56,297 nt of DNA from Sphingomonadaceae bacterium (lineage in GTDB: Bacteria > Pseudomonadota > Alphaproteobacteria > Sphingomonadales > Sphingomonadaceae): assembly GCA_947476425.1 (NCBI GenBank), contig CANJQJ010000018.1, positions 1 to 56,297 of the forward strand, in the 5' to 3' direction. A model generated the notes under the pieces. That model searched no databases, had not been told where the DNA came from, and saw only the letters and a list, made by a program, of their open reading frames with translations. Position numbers and translations under genes: made by a program. Positions within the stretch are counted from its first letter, which is position 1. Every line of letters starts with the position of its first letter. Shown here one piece after another: positions 9,815 through 18,419 of the stretch.

Positions 9815-10051
9815 ATGAGCGAGACCGCAGAACGCGTTAAGAAGATTGTCGTCGAGCATCTGGGCGTCGAAGCCGAGAAGGTGACCGAGGATGCGAGCTT
9901 CATTGACGACCTCGGTGCGGACAGCCTCGATATCGTCGAGCTGGTTATGGCGTTCGAAGAGGAATTCGGTGTCGAGATCCCTGACGATGCGGCCGAGAAG
10001 ATCGCGACCGTCAAGGATGCGATCACCTATATCGACAGCAACAAGGGCTGA
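9815..10051 (+). CDS. acpP: Acyl carrier protein
   Basis: This is a 78-aa acidic acyl carrier protein that carries growing fatty acyl chains on 4'-phosphopantetheine. The attachment serine is Ser37 in [17 protein letters not shown] purine-rich AGGTAGAAGAAG stretch precedes the ATG. It lies between fabG and fabF, and an intrinsic terminator at 10097-10128 probably separates part of its transcript from fabF. Confidence 0.98.
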   Translation: MSETAERVKKIVVEHLGVEAEKVTEDASFIDDLGADSLDIVELVMAFEEEFGVEIPDDAAEKIATVKDAITYIDSNKG

Positions 10052-10096
10052 TCCCGGAAGGGATCGCTTGATACGGGGCTGAGCGAGCCTTTGCTG

Positions 10097-10128
10097 ACGG
10101 CTTCCCGCTTCGCGTGGGGGGCCGTTTT
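10097..10128 (+). terminator. Intrinsic terminator between acpP and fabF
   Basis: A long stem (ACGGC at 10097 pairing with GCCGT at 10121-10125, with an inner CGC-TTC-GCG hairpin and two G-U pairs) is followed by TTTT. It lies 46 bp after the acpP stop and would give excess acpP mRNA with partial read-through to fabF. A smaller GATCCC/GGGATC hairpin overlaps the acpP stop (10050-10065). Confidence 0.65.
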
Positions 10129-10170
10129 GCGTTAGGACCGTCAGGCTTCGTAAGTTCAAGGGAGAATGCC

Positions 10171-11430
10171 ATGCGTCGCGTAGTCGTGACTGGATTGGGC
10201 CTGGTGACACCGCTTGGAGCGGATGTGGAAACCGTTTGGGCGAACATCCTCGCATCGAAGTCGGGAGCGGCGCGGATCACGCGTTTCGATCCGACCGATT
10301 ACGCTTGCCAGATTGCATGCGAGGTCAAGCCGCCCGAGCATGAATATGGCTTCGATCCCAACAAGCGGGTGGATCACAAGGTCCAGCGCCAGGTCGATCC
10401 CTTCATCATCTACGGCATCGATGCTGCCGGCCAGGCGATCGAGGATGCCGGGCTGCTCGACATGAGCGAGGAGGAACGCTTTCGCGCGGGCTGCTCGATC
10501 GGCTCGGGCATTGGTGGACTTCCGGGCATCGCCAGCGAATCGATCGTGCTCCACGAAAAGGGACCGCGTCGGGTTTCGCCGCATTTCGTCCACGGTCGCC
10601 TGATCAACCTGATCTCGGGCCAGGTCTCGATCAAATACGGCTTGATGGGTCCCAATCATGCGGTCGTCACGGCTTGCTCGACTGGTGCGCATTCGATCGG
10701 CGATGCCGCGCGGATGATTGCGATGGACGATGCCGACGTCATGCTGGCGGGCGGCGCCGAAAGCGCGCTGTGTCCGCTGGGCATTGCAGGCTTCTCGCAG
10801 GCGCGTGCGCTTTCGACGGCCTTCAACGACCAGCCGGAAAAGGCCAGCCGGCCCTATGACAAGGATCGCGACGGCTTCGTGATGGGCGAGGGCGCAGGCG
10901 TCGTCGTGCTCGAGGAATATGAACATGCCAAGGCGCGCGGCGCGAAGATCTACGCCGAAGTCGTCGGCTATGGTCTTTCGGGCGATGCCTATCACGTTAC
11001 TGCGCCGCATCCCGAGGGTTCGGGTGCGTATCGTTCGATGGCGATGGCGTTGAAGAAGGCTGGCATGACCCCCGCCGATATCGACTACATCAATGCCCAT
11101 GGCACCTCGACCCCGCTTGGCGACGAGCTCGAACTCGGCGCGGTCCGTCGCCTGTTCGGCGACGAGATCGCCAATGTCTCGATGAGCTCGACGAAATCGG
11201 CGATCGGGCACCTGCTTGGCGGCGCGGGCGCAGTCGAGGCGATCTTCTGCATTCTCGCGATGCGCGACCAGATCGTTCCGCCGACTCTCAATCTCGACAA
11301 TCCCAGCGAAGGTGTACAGGGCGTCGATCTCGTCCCCCACGTCGCGAAAAAGCGCCGCGTTCGTGCAGTGCTCAACAACAGCTTCGGCTTTGGCGGCACC
11401 AATGCCAGCCTGGTGCTGAAGGCAATGTAG
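10171..11430 (+). CDS. fabF: 3-oxoacyl-ACP synthase II
   Basis: FabF condenses malonyl-ACP with acyl-ACP in chain elongation. The 419-aa thiolase-fold protein starts MRRVVVTGLGLVTPLG at the ATG at 10171; the extension to 10114 crosses the upstream terminator and is rejected. The catalytic triad is Cys169 (VTACSTGAHSIG), His310 (NAHGTSTPLGD) and His347 (GHLLGGAGAVE). A strong terminator follows, so mltG may need its own promoter or read-through. Confidence 0.97.
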   Translation: MRRVVVTGLGLVTPLGADVETVWANILASKSGAARITRFDPTDYACQIACEVKPPEHEYGFDPNKRVDHKVQRQVDPFIIYGIDAAGQAIEDAGLLDMSEEERFRAGCSIGSGIGGLPGIASESIVLHEKGPRRVSPHFVHGRLINLISGQVSIKYGLMGPNHAVVTACSTGAHSIGDAARMIAMDDADVMLAGGAESALCPLGIAGFSQARALSTAFNDQPEKASRPYDKDRDGFVMGEGAGVVVLEEYEHAKARGAKIYAEVVGYGLSGDAYHVTAPHPEGSGAYRSMAMALKKAGMTPADIDYINAHGTSTPLGDELELGAVRRLFGDEIANVSMSSTKSAIGHLLGGAGAVEAIFCILAMRDQIVPPTLNLDNPSEGVQGVDLVPHVAKKRRVRAVLNNSFGFGGTNASLVLKAM

Positions 11431-11436
11431 AATAAC

Positions 11437-11466
11437 GGGCTCCGGCAACAGCCGGGGCCCAGTTTT
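11437..11466 (+). terminator. Intrinsic terminator after fabF
   Basis: A 10-bp stem (GGGCTCCGGC with GCCGGGGCCC, one G-U pair) has an AACA loop and is followed by AGTTTT. It begins six bases after the fabF stop and lies just before mltG. Confidence 0.75.
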
Positions 11467-11492
11467 CGAAGTGGGACCAGGAGCGGCCGGAA

Positions 11493-12452
11493 ATGCGACG
11501 CATTGTTTTTCTGGCCGCCCTCGCAGCCTTGCTCGCCGCGGCATTCGTCTATGCGGCATGGCAGGGACCGGGTCCCGCCAGCGCCCCCACGCGCGTGACG
11601 ATCGCGCAGGGCGCGACGCTCACCTCAGCCGCACGAACGCTGCGCGCCGCGCACGCGGTGCGATCGGCACAGCTTTTCGCACGTCTCGCCCGCGTCCTTG
11701 GCGGCCCGAAGCCGATCATGGCTGGTGAATATGAGATTCCCGCAAAGGCGAGCGCCTCGGCAATCCTCGACCTGCTCCAGGAGGGCAAGGTCATCCAGCA
11801 TCTCGTGACGATTCCCGAAGGCATGCCGTCGATCCTCGTCCAGGCGCGGCTGATGGCGGAGCCGCTGCTGACCGGAAAAATCGCAATACCCGACGAAGGC
11901 TCGATACTTCCCGACAGCTATGCCTTCGAAAGCGGGGAGCCGCGCGCCGCCGTGCTCAAGCGAATGCAGGCGGCGATGACCAGTGCAATCGATGAGGCCT
12001 GGCCGAAGAAGACATCGGCATCGGCGGTCACGAGCAAACGCGAGGCGATCATCCTTGCTTCGATCGTCGAGAAGGAAACGGGGATTCCGGCGGAGCGCCG
12101 TACTGTCGCTGCGGTCTATACCAACCGCCTTCGCCAGGGCATGAAGCTTCAGGCCGATCCGACGATCATCTACCCAGTGACTAAGGGCAAGCCGCTTGGC
12201 CGCCGTATTCTGCAGTCCGAGCTGCACGCTGACAATGGCTACAACACCTACGTCATGGTCGGCCTGCCGAAAGGGCCGATCGCCAACCCTAGCCGCCAAT
12301 CGATCGCGGCGGTGCTGGATCCCGCGCGTTCTCCAGCGCTCTACTTCGTTGCCGACGGCAAGGGTGGGCATGTTTTCGCGACAACGCTGGCCGAGCATCG
12401 GGCCAATGTCGAACGCTATTATGCGTTGCGACGTTCTCGTGGCGAGATGTAA
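11493..12452 (+). CDS. mltG: Endolytic murein transglycosylase MltG
   Basis: MltG cleaves nascent peptidoglycan strands and sets glycan length. The 319-aa protein has an N-terminal membrane anchor (residues 1-22, hydrophobic after MRR), a LysM-like region and the YceG domain. The motif ASIVEKETGIPAERRTVAAV holds the likely catalytic glutamate (Glu193), and RLRQGMKLQADPTIIYPV follows. Placement after fabF is common across proteobacteria, where mltG often neighbours fatty acid genes. Confidence 0.95.
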   Translation: MRRIVFLAALAALLAAAFVYAAWQGPGPASAPTRVTIAQGATLTSAARTLRAAHAVRSAQLFARLARVLGGPKPIMAGEYEIPAKASASAILDLLQEGKVIQHLVTIPEGMPSILVQARLMAEPLLTGKIAIPDEGSILPDSYAFESGEPRAAVLKRMQAAMTSAIDEAWPKKTSASAVTSKREAIILASIVEKETGIPAERRTVAAVYTNRLRQGMKLQADPTIIYPVTKGKPLGRRILQSELHADNGYNTYVMVGLPKGPIANPSRQSIAAVLDPARSPALYFVADGKGGHVFATTLAEHRANVERYYALRRSRGEM

Positions 12453-12510
12453 TCCTCATTTCGCCAACGCAACGCACTGACAAGGCAAAACATCTGGACT
12501 CCTGCAGGCG

Positions 12511-13560
12511 ATGCGGGCAGTTTTCGCCGCGATACACCGCCAGGGGAGGGCGATTGCCGTGATCTGGCGGGGGCATCTGGATCTACCGTCCAAGCTGGAA
12601 GACGATCTGCCGCGCTGGTTCACCGAGGCGATCGTTGCCTTGGCGGCAATTGCAGCCGCGGTCGGCATCCGGATGGTCATCAGCGCCTTTGCGCCGGATG
12701 TCGTCCCCTTCGCATTGAGCTTTCCGGCGATCGTCGCCGCGACGCTGCTTGCCGGCGGACGATCGGGCCTGATGACGGTCGTCGGGGCGCAGTTGCTCAT
12801 CTGGTACATGGGCTTGCCGCCGATCCGCAGCTTCGCCATCGACTCACTCACCGTCGCGCTCAACCTGTTGCTGGTGACTCTCGCGCAACTCGTGATGCTC
12901 TGGGCAGTGGCAAGCTATCGCCGCGTCGCGCTCGCCGATCGCGATCGGGATCGGCGGCAGATCGACGGGCTATCGCTCGCGCTCGGCGAGATCGATCACC
13001 GCACCAAGAACAACTTCCAGATTGCGACCAGCCTGTTGACGATGCAGGCACAGCGTGCCGGGGATCCGGCCTTGAAGGCAGCGCTCAGCCGCGCCGCGAC
13101 TCGACTGCAGGCGATCGCTTCGGTCTATCGCAATCTTGCGATGAGCAGCGCGGGGCTCGACGAAATCAGGCTTCACGAACATCTTGCGGAAATCTGCCAC
13201 CGACTCCGTGAAGGCCTGCTGACGCCTGCGGTCACGCTCGATTTCACAGCCGATCCAGCGATCGTTTCGCAGGATCTCGCGATCCGGATCGGCCTGATCG
13301 TCAACGAACTCGTGACCAACGCTGCGAAGCACGCATTCCCGGACGGGGTCGGTACAATCACGGTGCGCCTTTCCGCGCGACGCGACTGCCTGGAACTGTC
13401 GATCAGCGACGATGGCAGGGGTTTTTCAGGCCCGAACGGCGGTGACGGGCTAGGCACCCGGCTCGTGGAAATGCTCGCTCGCCAGATCGATGCCGAGGCG
13501 CAACTGGGCGAGGGACCTGGCACGCGGCACGATTTCCGCATTCCGCTGGAGCAGCGCTAA
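12511..13560 (+). CDS. Membrane sensor histidine kinase, HisKA_2 family
   Basis: This 349-aa kinase has several N-terminal membrane spans at about residues 38-125 (three to four helices, resembling the DUF4118 sensor domain). A HisKA_2 dimerisation box with the phospho-acceptor His in EIDHRTKNNFQIATSL follows, then a HATPase domain with NELVTNAAKHAFPDG and DDGRGF. This kinase class commonly feeds the alphaproteobacterial general stress response or light/blue-light pathways. No partner response regulator is adjacent, so its target is unknown. The start is uncertain; ATG 12511 has a weak ribosome site and a GTG lies at 12559. Confidence 0.88.
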   Translation: MRAVFAAIHRQGRAIAVIWRGHLDLPSKLEDDLPRWFTEAIVALAAIAAAVGIRMVISAFAPDVVPFALSFPAIVAATLLAGGRSGLMTVVGAQLLIWYMGLPPIRSFAIDSLTVALNLLLVTLAQLVMLWAVASYRRVALADRDRDRRQIDGLSLALGEIDHRTKNNFQIATSLLTMQAQRAGDPALKAALSRAATRLQAIASVYRNLAMSSAGLDEIRLHEHLAEICHRLREGLLTPAVTLDFTADPAIVSQDLAIRIGLIVNELVTNAAKHAFPDGVGTITVRLSARRDCLELSISDDGRGFSGPNGGDGLGTRLVEMLARQIDAEAQLGEGPGTRHDFRIPLEQR

Positions 13561-13593
13561 CAAGACTGAAATTCGGATAAACGGCGGAGCGGG

Positions 13594-13669
13594 TGGTGGA
13601 GCTGAGGGGAATCGAACCCCTGACCTCTGCAGTGCGATTGCAGCGCTCTCCCATCTGAGCTACAGCCCC
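13594..13669 (-). tRNA. tRNA-Ala (anticodon CGC)
   Basis: Read on the minus strand, GGGGCTG forms the acceptor stem with CAGCTCC. The D arm, the anticodon stem CTGCA/TGCAG around loop ATCGCAC, and the T arm with GGTTCGAATCC are complete. The anticodon is CGC, which reads GCG alanine codons. The 3' CCA is encoded at 13596-13594. The length is 76 nt including CCA. Confidence 0.96.
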
Positions 13670-13808
13670 GCGTCCGTCGTGCGCGCCATTTAGCGAGAGC
13701 TTGGCAGGCTTGCAACGCCTCTTCGGTATTTCCTGAAAAACCCAAATCCGATCATTCCGCCAGCGGCGAACGGTTGGCCGATTTCCAACGATTCCGGACG
13801 GATTTATG

Positions 13809-13833
13809 GGAACGGGATGCGCCTTTCGGCATT
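13809..13833 (+). promoter_or_regulatory. Possible EcfG-type promoter of the DUF2171 gene
   Basis: GGAAC (13809-13813), a 16-bp spacer and CATT (13830-13833) differ by one base from the general-stress sigma factor consensus GGAAC-N16/17-CGTT. The site ends 43 bp before the DUF2171 start codon. The match is imperfect, so this is tentative. Confidence 0.4.
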
Positions 13834-13876
13834 CCGACTGCAGACCATTAACCATCTGTGGAAAAGGAGATACCCA

Positions 13877-14731
13877 ATGGCATATGATCGTTCGGATCGA
13901 GGCGACTGGCGTGGCGAGCGCTTTGGCCGTGGCGGCCAACGCGAACGCGGGGGCGGCGGCGGTTCCCGCTACGACAACGACGATCGCGGCTTCTTCGATC
14001 GTGCGGGCGACGAAGTTCGCTCCTGGTTCGGCGACGAGGAAGCCGAACGTCGCCGTGAACGTGATGAGCGCGAGCAGGCCCGCTATGATCGCGATCGCGA
14101 AAGTTCCCAGCGCTCGGGCAGCGGCGGGAGCGGTTACGCGCGCTACGCCGGCTATGACGAATATGATCGCGGCGTTGGCGGATCCTATAGTCGCTCGGGC
14201 TCGTCCGAAGGCGGTTCCCCTTATTATACCGGCGGTACATGGCGCGAGAGCAGCAATGTGAGCGGCTCGCAGAGCCATGACCCGCGCTACCATGAATGGC
14301 GCAATCGCCAGATCGCCGCGCTCGATCGCGACTATGACGAATATCGTCGCGAGCATCAGTCGCAGTTCGACGATCATTTCGGCAACTGGCGTCAAAATCG
14401 CCAGCAGCAGCGCGCTTCGGTCGGCCGCGCTCGCGAAGGCCAGGAAGTTGTCGGCTCCGATGGCCAGCATGTCGGCGTCGTCGATCATGTCCGCGAGGAC
14501 CGGCTGATCCTGACCAAGGGCGACAGCATGGCGGGCGGCCGCCATCATTCGGTACCCTGCTCATGGGTGTCGAAGGTCGAGGACAAGATCGAGCTTAATC
14601 GGACCTCGGAACAGGCTCGCCAGGCATGGCGCGACGAGGAAAATCGTGGCGCGATGTTCGGCAGCGATCGCACCACCGAAATCAGCCCGCAATCGACGCG
14701 GACTTTGGCGGGTTCGCAACAGAAGCCTTGA
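13877..14731 (+). CDS. Glycine/arginine-rich DUF2171 protein
   Basis: This is a 284-aa hydrophilic, highly charged protein started at the ATG at 13877, preceded by AAGGAG. The first ~165 residues are low-complexity and rich in Gly, Arg, Asp and Tyr, and include the SWFGDEEAERRR motif seen in sphingomonad stress-associated proteins. The C-terminal part (about 195-260, VVGSDGQHVGVVDHV and HHSVPCSWVSKVE) matches the DUF2171 beta-barrel type. There is no signal peptide. Its function is unknown. A possible EcfG-type promoter upstream would link it to the general stress response. Confidence 0.8.
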   Translation: MAYDRSDRGDWRGERFGRGGQRERGGGGGSRYDNDDRGFFDRAGDEVRSWFGDEEAERRRERDEREQARYDRDRESSQRSGSGGSGYARYAGYDEYDRGVGGSYSRSGSSEGGSPYYTGGTWRESSNVSGSQSHDPRYHEWRNRQIAALDRDYDEYRREHQSQFDDHFGNWRQNRQQQRASVGRAREGQEVVGSDGQHVGVVDHVREDRLILTKGDSMAGGRHHSVPCSWVSKVEDKIELNRTSEQARQAWRDEENRGAMFGSDRTTEISPQSTRTLAGSQQKP

Positions 14732-14760
14732 TGCACTGCAGCATCCGTCGCACATGATTG

Positions 14761-14788
14761 TCACGGCCGAATCAATTTTCGGCCGTGA
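14761..14788 (+). terminator. Perfect inverted repeat after the DUF2171 gene
   Basis: TCACGGCCGA (14761-14770) and TCGGCCGTGA (14779-14788) form a 10-bp perfect stem with an 8-nt AT-rich loop. It sits 29 bp past the DUF2171 stop and 22 bp before the next start codon. The trailing CTTTGTT is only a weak T tract. Confidence 0.55.
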
Positions 14789-14810
14789 CTTTGTTGCGGA
14801 GGATTGGGCG

Positions 14811-15596
14811 ATGTTTCTCAAGGGCAAGACGGCGTTGGTCACTGGCTCGACCTCGGGCATCGGCCTCGCTTACGCAAAGCTGCTGGCCTCCGAAGGCGCG
14901 GCAGTGATGATCAACGGATTTGGCGACGCGACGGCGATCGCTGCGGAATGCGCCGCGCTGGCAGCGGCAAGTGGTGCGCAGGCGCTCTACAGCGCGGCCG
15001 ACATGTCAAAGCCGGCCGAAATCGCGGCGATGGTCGCTGAATGCGCTGACAAACTCGGCACGCCCGATATCCTGATCAACAATGCCGGCGTGCAGCATGT
15101 CGAGCCGATCGAAACCTTCCCGATCGAGAAGTGGGACGCGATCATCGCGATCAATCTCTCGTCGGCATTCCATACGATCCGGGCGGCGCTTCCTGGGATG
15201 AAGGCCAAGGGCTGGGGCCGGATCATCAACACTGCGTCGGCGCATTCGCTCACCGCGTCGCCGTTCAAATCAGCCTATGTCTCGGCGAAGCATGGCCTTG
15301 CCGGACTGACCAAGACCGTCGCGCTCGAAGCGGCGACCTTCGGCGTGACCGCGAACTGCATCAGCCCTGGCTATGTCTGGACGCCGCTGGTCGAAAGCCA
15401 GATTCCCGACACGATGAAGGCGCGAAACATGACTCGGGAGCAGGTGATGCACGACGTGCTGCTTGCCGGGCAGCCGACCAAGCAATTCGTAACGGTCGAG
15501 CAATGCGCCGCGCTGGCGCTGTTCCTCTGCCGCGACGATGCGGCCTCGATTACCGGCGCCAACCTCGCGGTCGATGGCGGCTGGACCGCACAGTAA
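14811..15596 (+). CDS. D-3-hydroxybutyrate dehydrogenase (SDR)
   Basis: This is a 261-aa short-chain dehydrogenase started at the ATG at 14811, preceded by GCGGAGGA. It has TGSTSGIG, NNAG, the catalytic Ser region (NTASAHSL) and YVSAKHG (Tyr/Lys). The segments GVQHVEPIETFP, SPGYVWTPLVESQIPD and QPTKQFVTVEQ are characteristic of 3-hydroxybutyrate dehydrogenases, which interconvert 3-hydroxybutyrate and acetoacetate in polyhydroxybutyrate turnover. No phb genes are adjacent, so the specific substrate is inferred from sequence only. Confidence 0.85.
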   Translation: MFLKGKTALVTGSTSGIGLAYAKLLASEGAAVMINGFGDATAIAAECAALAAASGAQALYSAADMSKPAEIAAMVAECADKLGTPDILINNAGVQHVEPIETFPIEKWDAIIAINLSSAFHTIRAALPGMKAKGWGRIINTASAHSLTASPFKSAYVSAKHGLAGLTKTVALEAATFGVTANCISPGYVWTPLVESQIPDTMKARNMTREQVMHDVLLAGQPTKQFVTVEQCAALALFLCRDDAASITGANLAVDGGWTAQ

Positions 15597-15643
15597 TATC
15601 GTTAATCCTCCGTAAGTAGATCCCGGTGCATGATCGCCGGGTC

Positions 15644-16114
15644 ATGAACTATCTCAACGCCAAGCTCGCCCAGCTGACCGATGAACTTTTCGTCGCGACG
15701 CAGCGTGCCAAGCTGGCGTGGAAGGCGGGGACGACTGACGGTAGCTATTCGACCAGCATCGGCGACATGCGAGTCAGCATCGAGAAGATCGTCGGCGGCG
15801 ATGGCCTGCCTGCAGTCGCGGTATTGCTGTGCAATCGCGAGGGGCGGCTGGTCCAGCGCTATACCGATCACGATCTGACTGACAATGTCCCCGAGACCGG
15901 GGAGCATCGCAGCTTCTGGGAATTGCTCGCCGAGCTTCACGAAATGGCGCGCTGGTCGGCCGAGGGCGTGTTCGAGCTGATCGATAATTTGATGGGGGTG
16001 CTGGCGCCGCCGCTGGTCGAGGAAGATATGTCGAAGAATACTGGCGAGCGCGACGAATTCGGCTGGTCCGGTCGGGCGCTTTCGCCGCGGGTTCATAACG
16101 CGGGGCTGCGGTAG
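15644..16114 (+). CDS. Hypothetical protein, 156 aa
   Basis: I do not recognise this protein. From the ATG at 15644 (an in-frame GTG lies at 15626) it gives 156 aa beginning MNYLNAKLAQLTDELF. It is mixed alpha/beta in appearance, with acidic stretches and no signal peptide, membrane span or cysteine motif. The centre (GLPAVAVLLCNREGRLVQRY) is hydrophobic. It follows the hydroxybutyrate dehydrogenase by 47 bp and precedes a dispersed repeat. No upstream ribosome site is convincing. The codon use looks like that of its neighbours. Confidence 0.6.
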   Translation: MNYLNAKLAQLTDELFVATQRAKLAWKAGTTDGSYSTSIGDMRVSIEKIVGGDGLPAVAVLLCNREGRLVQRYTDHDLTDNVPETGEHRSFWELLAELHEMARWSAEGVFELIDNLMGVLAPPLVEEDMSKNTGERDEFGWSGRALSPRVHNAGLR

Positions 16115-16131
16115 GGCCGACGACGCCTCCC

Positions 16132-16223
16132 CGTCATCCCGACGAATGTCGAGATCCATGGGAGCCACAGCCTCGCGATCGAGGGAACTCCGTATCGTGG
16201 ATCCGGCGTCCGCCGGGATGACG
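16132..16223. repeat. Dispersed palindromic repeat, copy A (92 bp)
   Basis: This copy begins CGTCATCCCGACGAA and ends GCCGGGATGACG. Two inverted hairpin-forming halves flank a core with CGATCG. It shares termini and core with copies at 18288, 39030, 49008 and 49943. It is intergenic, between the hypothetical protein and the M20 amidohydrolase. Confidence 0.9.
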
Positions 16224-16319
16224 ATTGTGGAGCGATGAAATGGTCGCGTAATTCCGTTGATATAGGCATTTGACAATTTTCTGTTTTCCTACAGCCTGGC
16301 CGATGGGTTAAAAGGCTGC

Positions 16320-17678
16320 ATGATTCGAAACCGATTCGCCTTTGCGGCCCGCAGGACCTGGTCTTGCGCGATGCTGTTCCTGATATTCGCGGCGCTGAGC
16401 CTCGGACGTGCGACGCCTGCGGTTGCAGATCCGCTTGGAGGCTCGATTCGTGGCGACCTGCCGGCACTGCTTTCGCTGTACCGCGATCTTCATGCCCATC
16501 CCGAATTGAGCAACCAGGAGGTGAGGACGGCTGCGCGGCTTGCGAGAGAAATCGCTGGGCTGGGATTCACGGTGACGCCGAAAGTCGGTGGCAACGGGAT
16601 CGTGGCGGTGATGGAAAATGGTGCGGGACCGGTGGTCCTGCTGCGTACCGACATGGATGCATTGCCGGTCACCGAGGCGACGGGGCTGCCCTTTGCAAGC
16701 GTCGAGAAGGGCGTCATGCACGCTTGCGGACATGACATCCACATGGCGAGCTGGATCGGGACTGCGCGGCGCCTTTCCGCGATGAAGGATCGCTGGTCGG
16801 GCACGCTGGTGATGATCGCCCAGCCGGCTGAGGAAGTCGGCGGCGGCGCGCGCGCGATGCTCGCCGATGGACTGTTCACGCGCTTTCCGAAGCCGGCGAT
16901 TACGATCGCCTTCCACGATGCGGCAAATCTTCCAGCCGGCGTGATCGGCTATTCGCAGGGCTATGCCTTCGCCAATGTCGATTCGGTGGATATCCTCGTG
17001 CGGGGCGTGGGTGGTCATGGTGCTTATCCGCAGAACACCAAGGATCCGATCGTGCTGGCGGCGCGGATCGTGACGTCGCTCCAGACGATCGTCTCGCGAG
17101 AGGTCGATCCTCAGGATGCGGCGGTGGTGACGGTCGGGAGCATCCACGGCGGGACCAAGCATAATATCATCCCCGACGAGGTTCGGCTCCAGCTCACGGT
17201 GCGAAGCTACTCGCCCGAGATGCGGACGAAACTGCTTGATGCGATCGCGCGGATCGCGAAAGGCGAAGCGATTGCCGCGGGCATGCCAGAGGATCGCATG
17301 CCGGTCGTCACGGTAGCCCGTGAGGACAATACCCCTGCGGCGTTCAATACCGATCCGCTCACCGGACGGATCGTGGCTGTTTTCCGGAAGCGTTTCGGCG
17401 CGGAACGCATCCGGCAGGTGCCGCCGACAATGGCCGGCGAGGATTTTGCGCGATACCGACTCGCCGATCCCGAGCATCTCCAGAGCCTGATCTTCTGGGT
17501 TGGCGGCGTACCGAAAGCCAAATGGGACGCCGTCGCGGCCGACACCAGCAAGCTGCCTTCCTTGCACAGCGCGCTCTGGGCTCCCGATCCCGAGCCGACG
17601 ATAGGCATGGCCGTCGAAGCGATGACCGCCGCCGCGCTCGACCTGCTCGGCAAACCCACAATACCTTCCTCGCCTTGA
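16320..17678 (+). CDS. Exported M20-family amidohydrolase
   Basis: This is a 452-aa metallohydrolase of the M20D group (IAA-amino acid/hippurate hydrolase type), which cleaves N-acyl amino acid amides. An N-terminal segment (hydrophobic about 16-36, ending near AVA-DP) is a signal peptide, so it should act in the periplasm. The metal-binding motifs RDLHAHPELS, TDMDALPV, ACGHDIHM and QPAEEVGGGA are present, as are the dimerisation-domain region with GGHGAYPQ and the C-terminal MAGEDFARY. Its true substrate is unknown. It is monocistronic as far as can be seen. Confidence 0.88.
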   Translation: MIRNRFAFAARRTWSCAMLFLIFAALSLGRATPAVADPLGGSIRGDLPALLSLYRDLHAHPELSNQEVRTAARLAREIAGLGFTVTPKVGGNGIVAVMENGAGPVVLLRTDMDALPVTEATGLPFASVEKGVMHACGHDIHMASWIGTARRLSAMKDRWSGTLVMIAQPAEEVGGGARAMLADGLFTRFPKPAITIAFHDAANLPAGVIGYSQGYAFANVDSVDILVRGVGGHGAYPQNTKDPIVLAARIVTSLQTIVSREVDPQDAAVVTVGSIHGGTKHNIIPDEVRLQLTVRSYSPEMRTKLLDAIARIAKGEAIAAGMPEDRMPVVTVAREDNTPAAFNTDPLTGRIVAVFRKRFGAERIRQVPPTMAGEDFARYRLADPEHLQSLIFWVGGVPKAKWDAVAADTSKLPSLHSALWAPDPEPTIGMAVEAMTAAALDLLGKPTIPSSP

Positions 17679-17728
17679 TCACCGGCTTGTTGCGAACTAC
17701 ATTCAATTAGCAATTCAATCCACGTCAA

Positions 17729-17749
17729 CTGATCGCTTTACTCGATCAG
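17729..17749. promoter_or_regulatory. Inverted repeat upstream of the rubrerythrin gene
   Basis: CTGATCG (17729-17735) and CGATCAG (17743-17749) are perfect inverted arms around a 7-nt centre, about 105 bp before the rubrerythrin start. They could be an operator or a small terminator for the M20 gene. Nothing else was recognised in the 176-bp gap. Confidence 0.3.
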
Positions 17750-17854
17750 GCATAGTGGCAAAATCCCTTAGCCCGTGCCTTGCCGATGGAGTAACCCGAA
17801 GCTGCAAACGGCATTTTCCCGGCCATTCCGGCCGGCATTTATATGGAGAGTGAC

Positions 17855-18277
17855 ATGGGACTCACGGGTTCGAAGACCGAGGACAACCTCAAGGCCGCCT
17901 TCGCTGGCGAAAGCCAGGCGAACCGCCGCTATCTCTATTTCGCACAGCAGGCCGACGTCGAAGGCTATAACGACGTCGCCGCGGTTTTCCGCTCGACCGC
18001 AGAGGGCGAAACCGGCCACGCACATGGCCATCTGGAATACCTCCAGTCCGGCGGTGGCGATCCTGCAACCAACATGCCGATCGGCGACACGTCATCCAAC
18101 CTGAAGTCGGCAATCGCGGGCGAGACCCACGAATATACCGACATGTATCCAGGCATGGCGAAGACCGCTCGTGATGAAGGCTTCGACGAGATCGCCGACT
18201 GGTTCGAGACGCTCGCCAAGGCCGAAAAGAGCCACGCCGGCAAGTTCCAGAAGACGCTCGACACGCTCGACGCGTAA
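17855..18277 (+). CDS. Rubrerythrin-type diiron protein
   Basis: This is a 140-aa ferritin-like four-helix protein of the rubrerythrin family, without the C-terminal rubredoxin domain. Two Glu/His helix motifs ([13 protein letters not shown] with [11 protein letters not shown], and [15 protein letters not shown] with [12 protein letters not shown]) supply the diiron site. Such proteins reduce peroxide or store iron. The start at 17855 follows GGAGAG with good spacing; the in-frame ATG at 17843 is less likely. It heads a three-gene set with an Fe-S CCG protein and a DUF3501 protein. Confidence 0.92.
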   Translation: MGLTGSKTEDNLKAAFAGESQANRRYLYFAQQADVEGYNDVAAVFRSTAEGETGHAHGHLEYLQSGGGDPATNMPIGDTSSNLKSAIAGETHEYTDMYPGMAKTARDEGFDEIADWFETLAKAEKSHAGKFQKTLDTLDA

Positions 18278-18287
18278 CTGATCGGTT

Positions 18288-18381
18288 CGTCATCCCGACG
18301 GAAGTCGGGATCCATGACGACGGTGTCGTTTCAATCGCGAGACCATCGCTGCCATGGATCCCGGCGTCCGCCGGGATGACG
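18288..18381. repeat. Dispersed palindromic repeat, copy B (94 bp)
   Basis: This copy runs from CGTCATCCCGACGGAAGTCGG to CGCCGGGATGACG and lies 10 bp after the rubrerythrin stop and 38 bp before the Fe-S protein start. Its core resembles that of copies D and E. It could stabilise the 3' end of the rubrerythrin message. Confidence 0.9.
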
Positions 18382-18419
18382 GCACGCTATTGAGTGACCA
18401 ACGGGAAAGCAGCAACACC

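Noticed and set aside
16132-16223. Repeats considered as part of a CRISPR array
   Set aside because: Copies are kilobases apart and palindromic, with no regular spacers and no cas genes.
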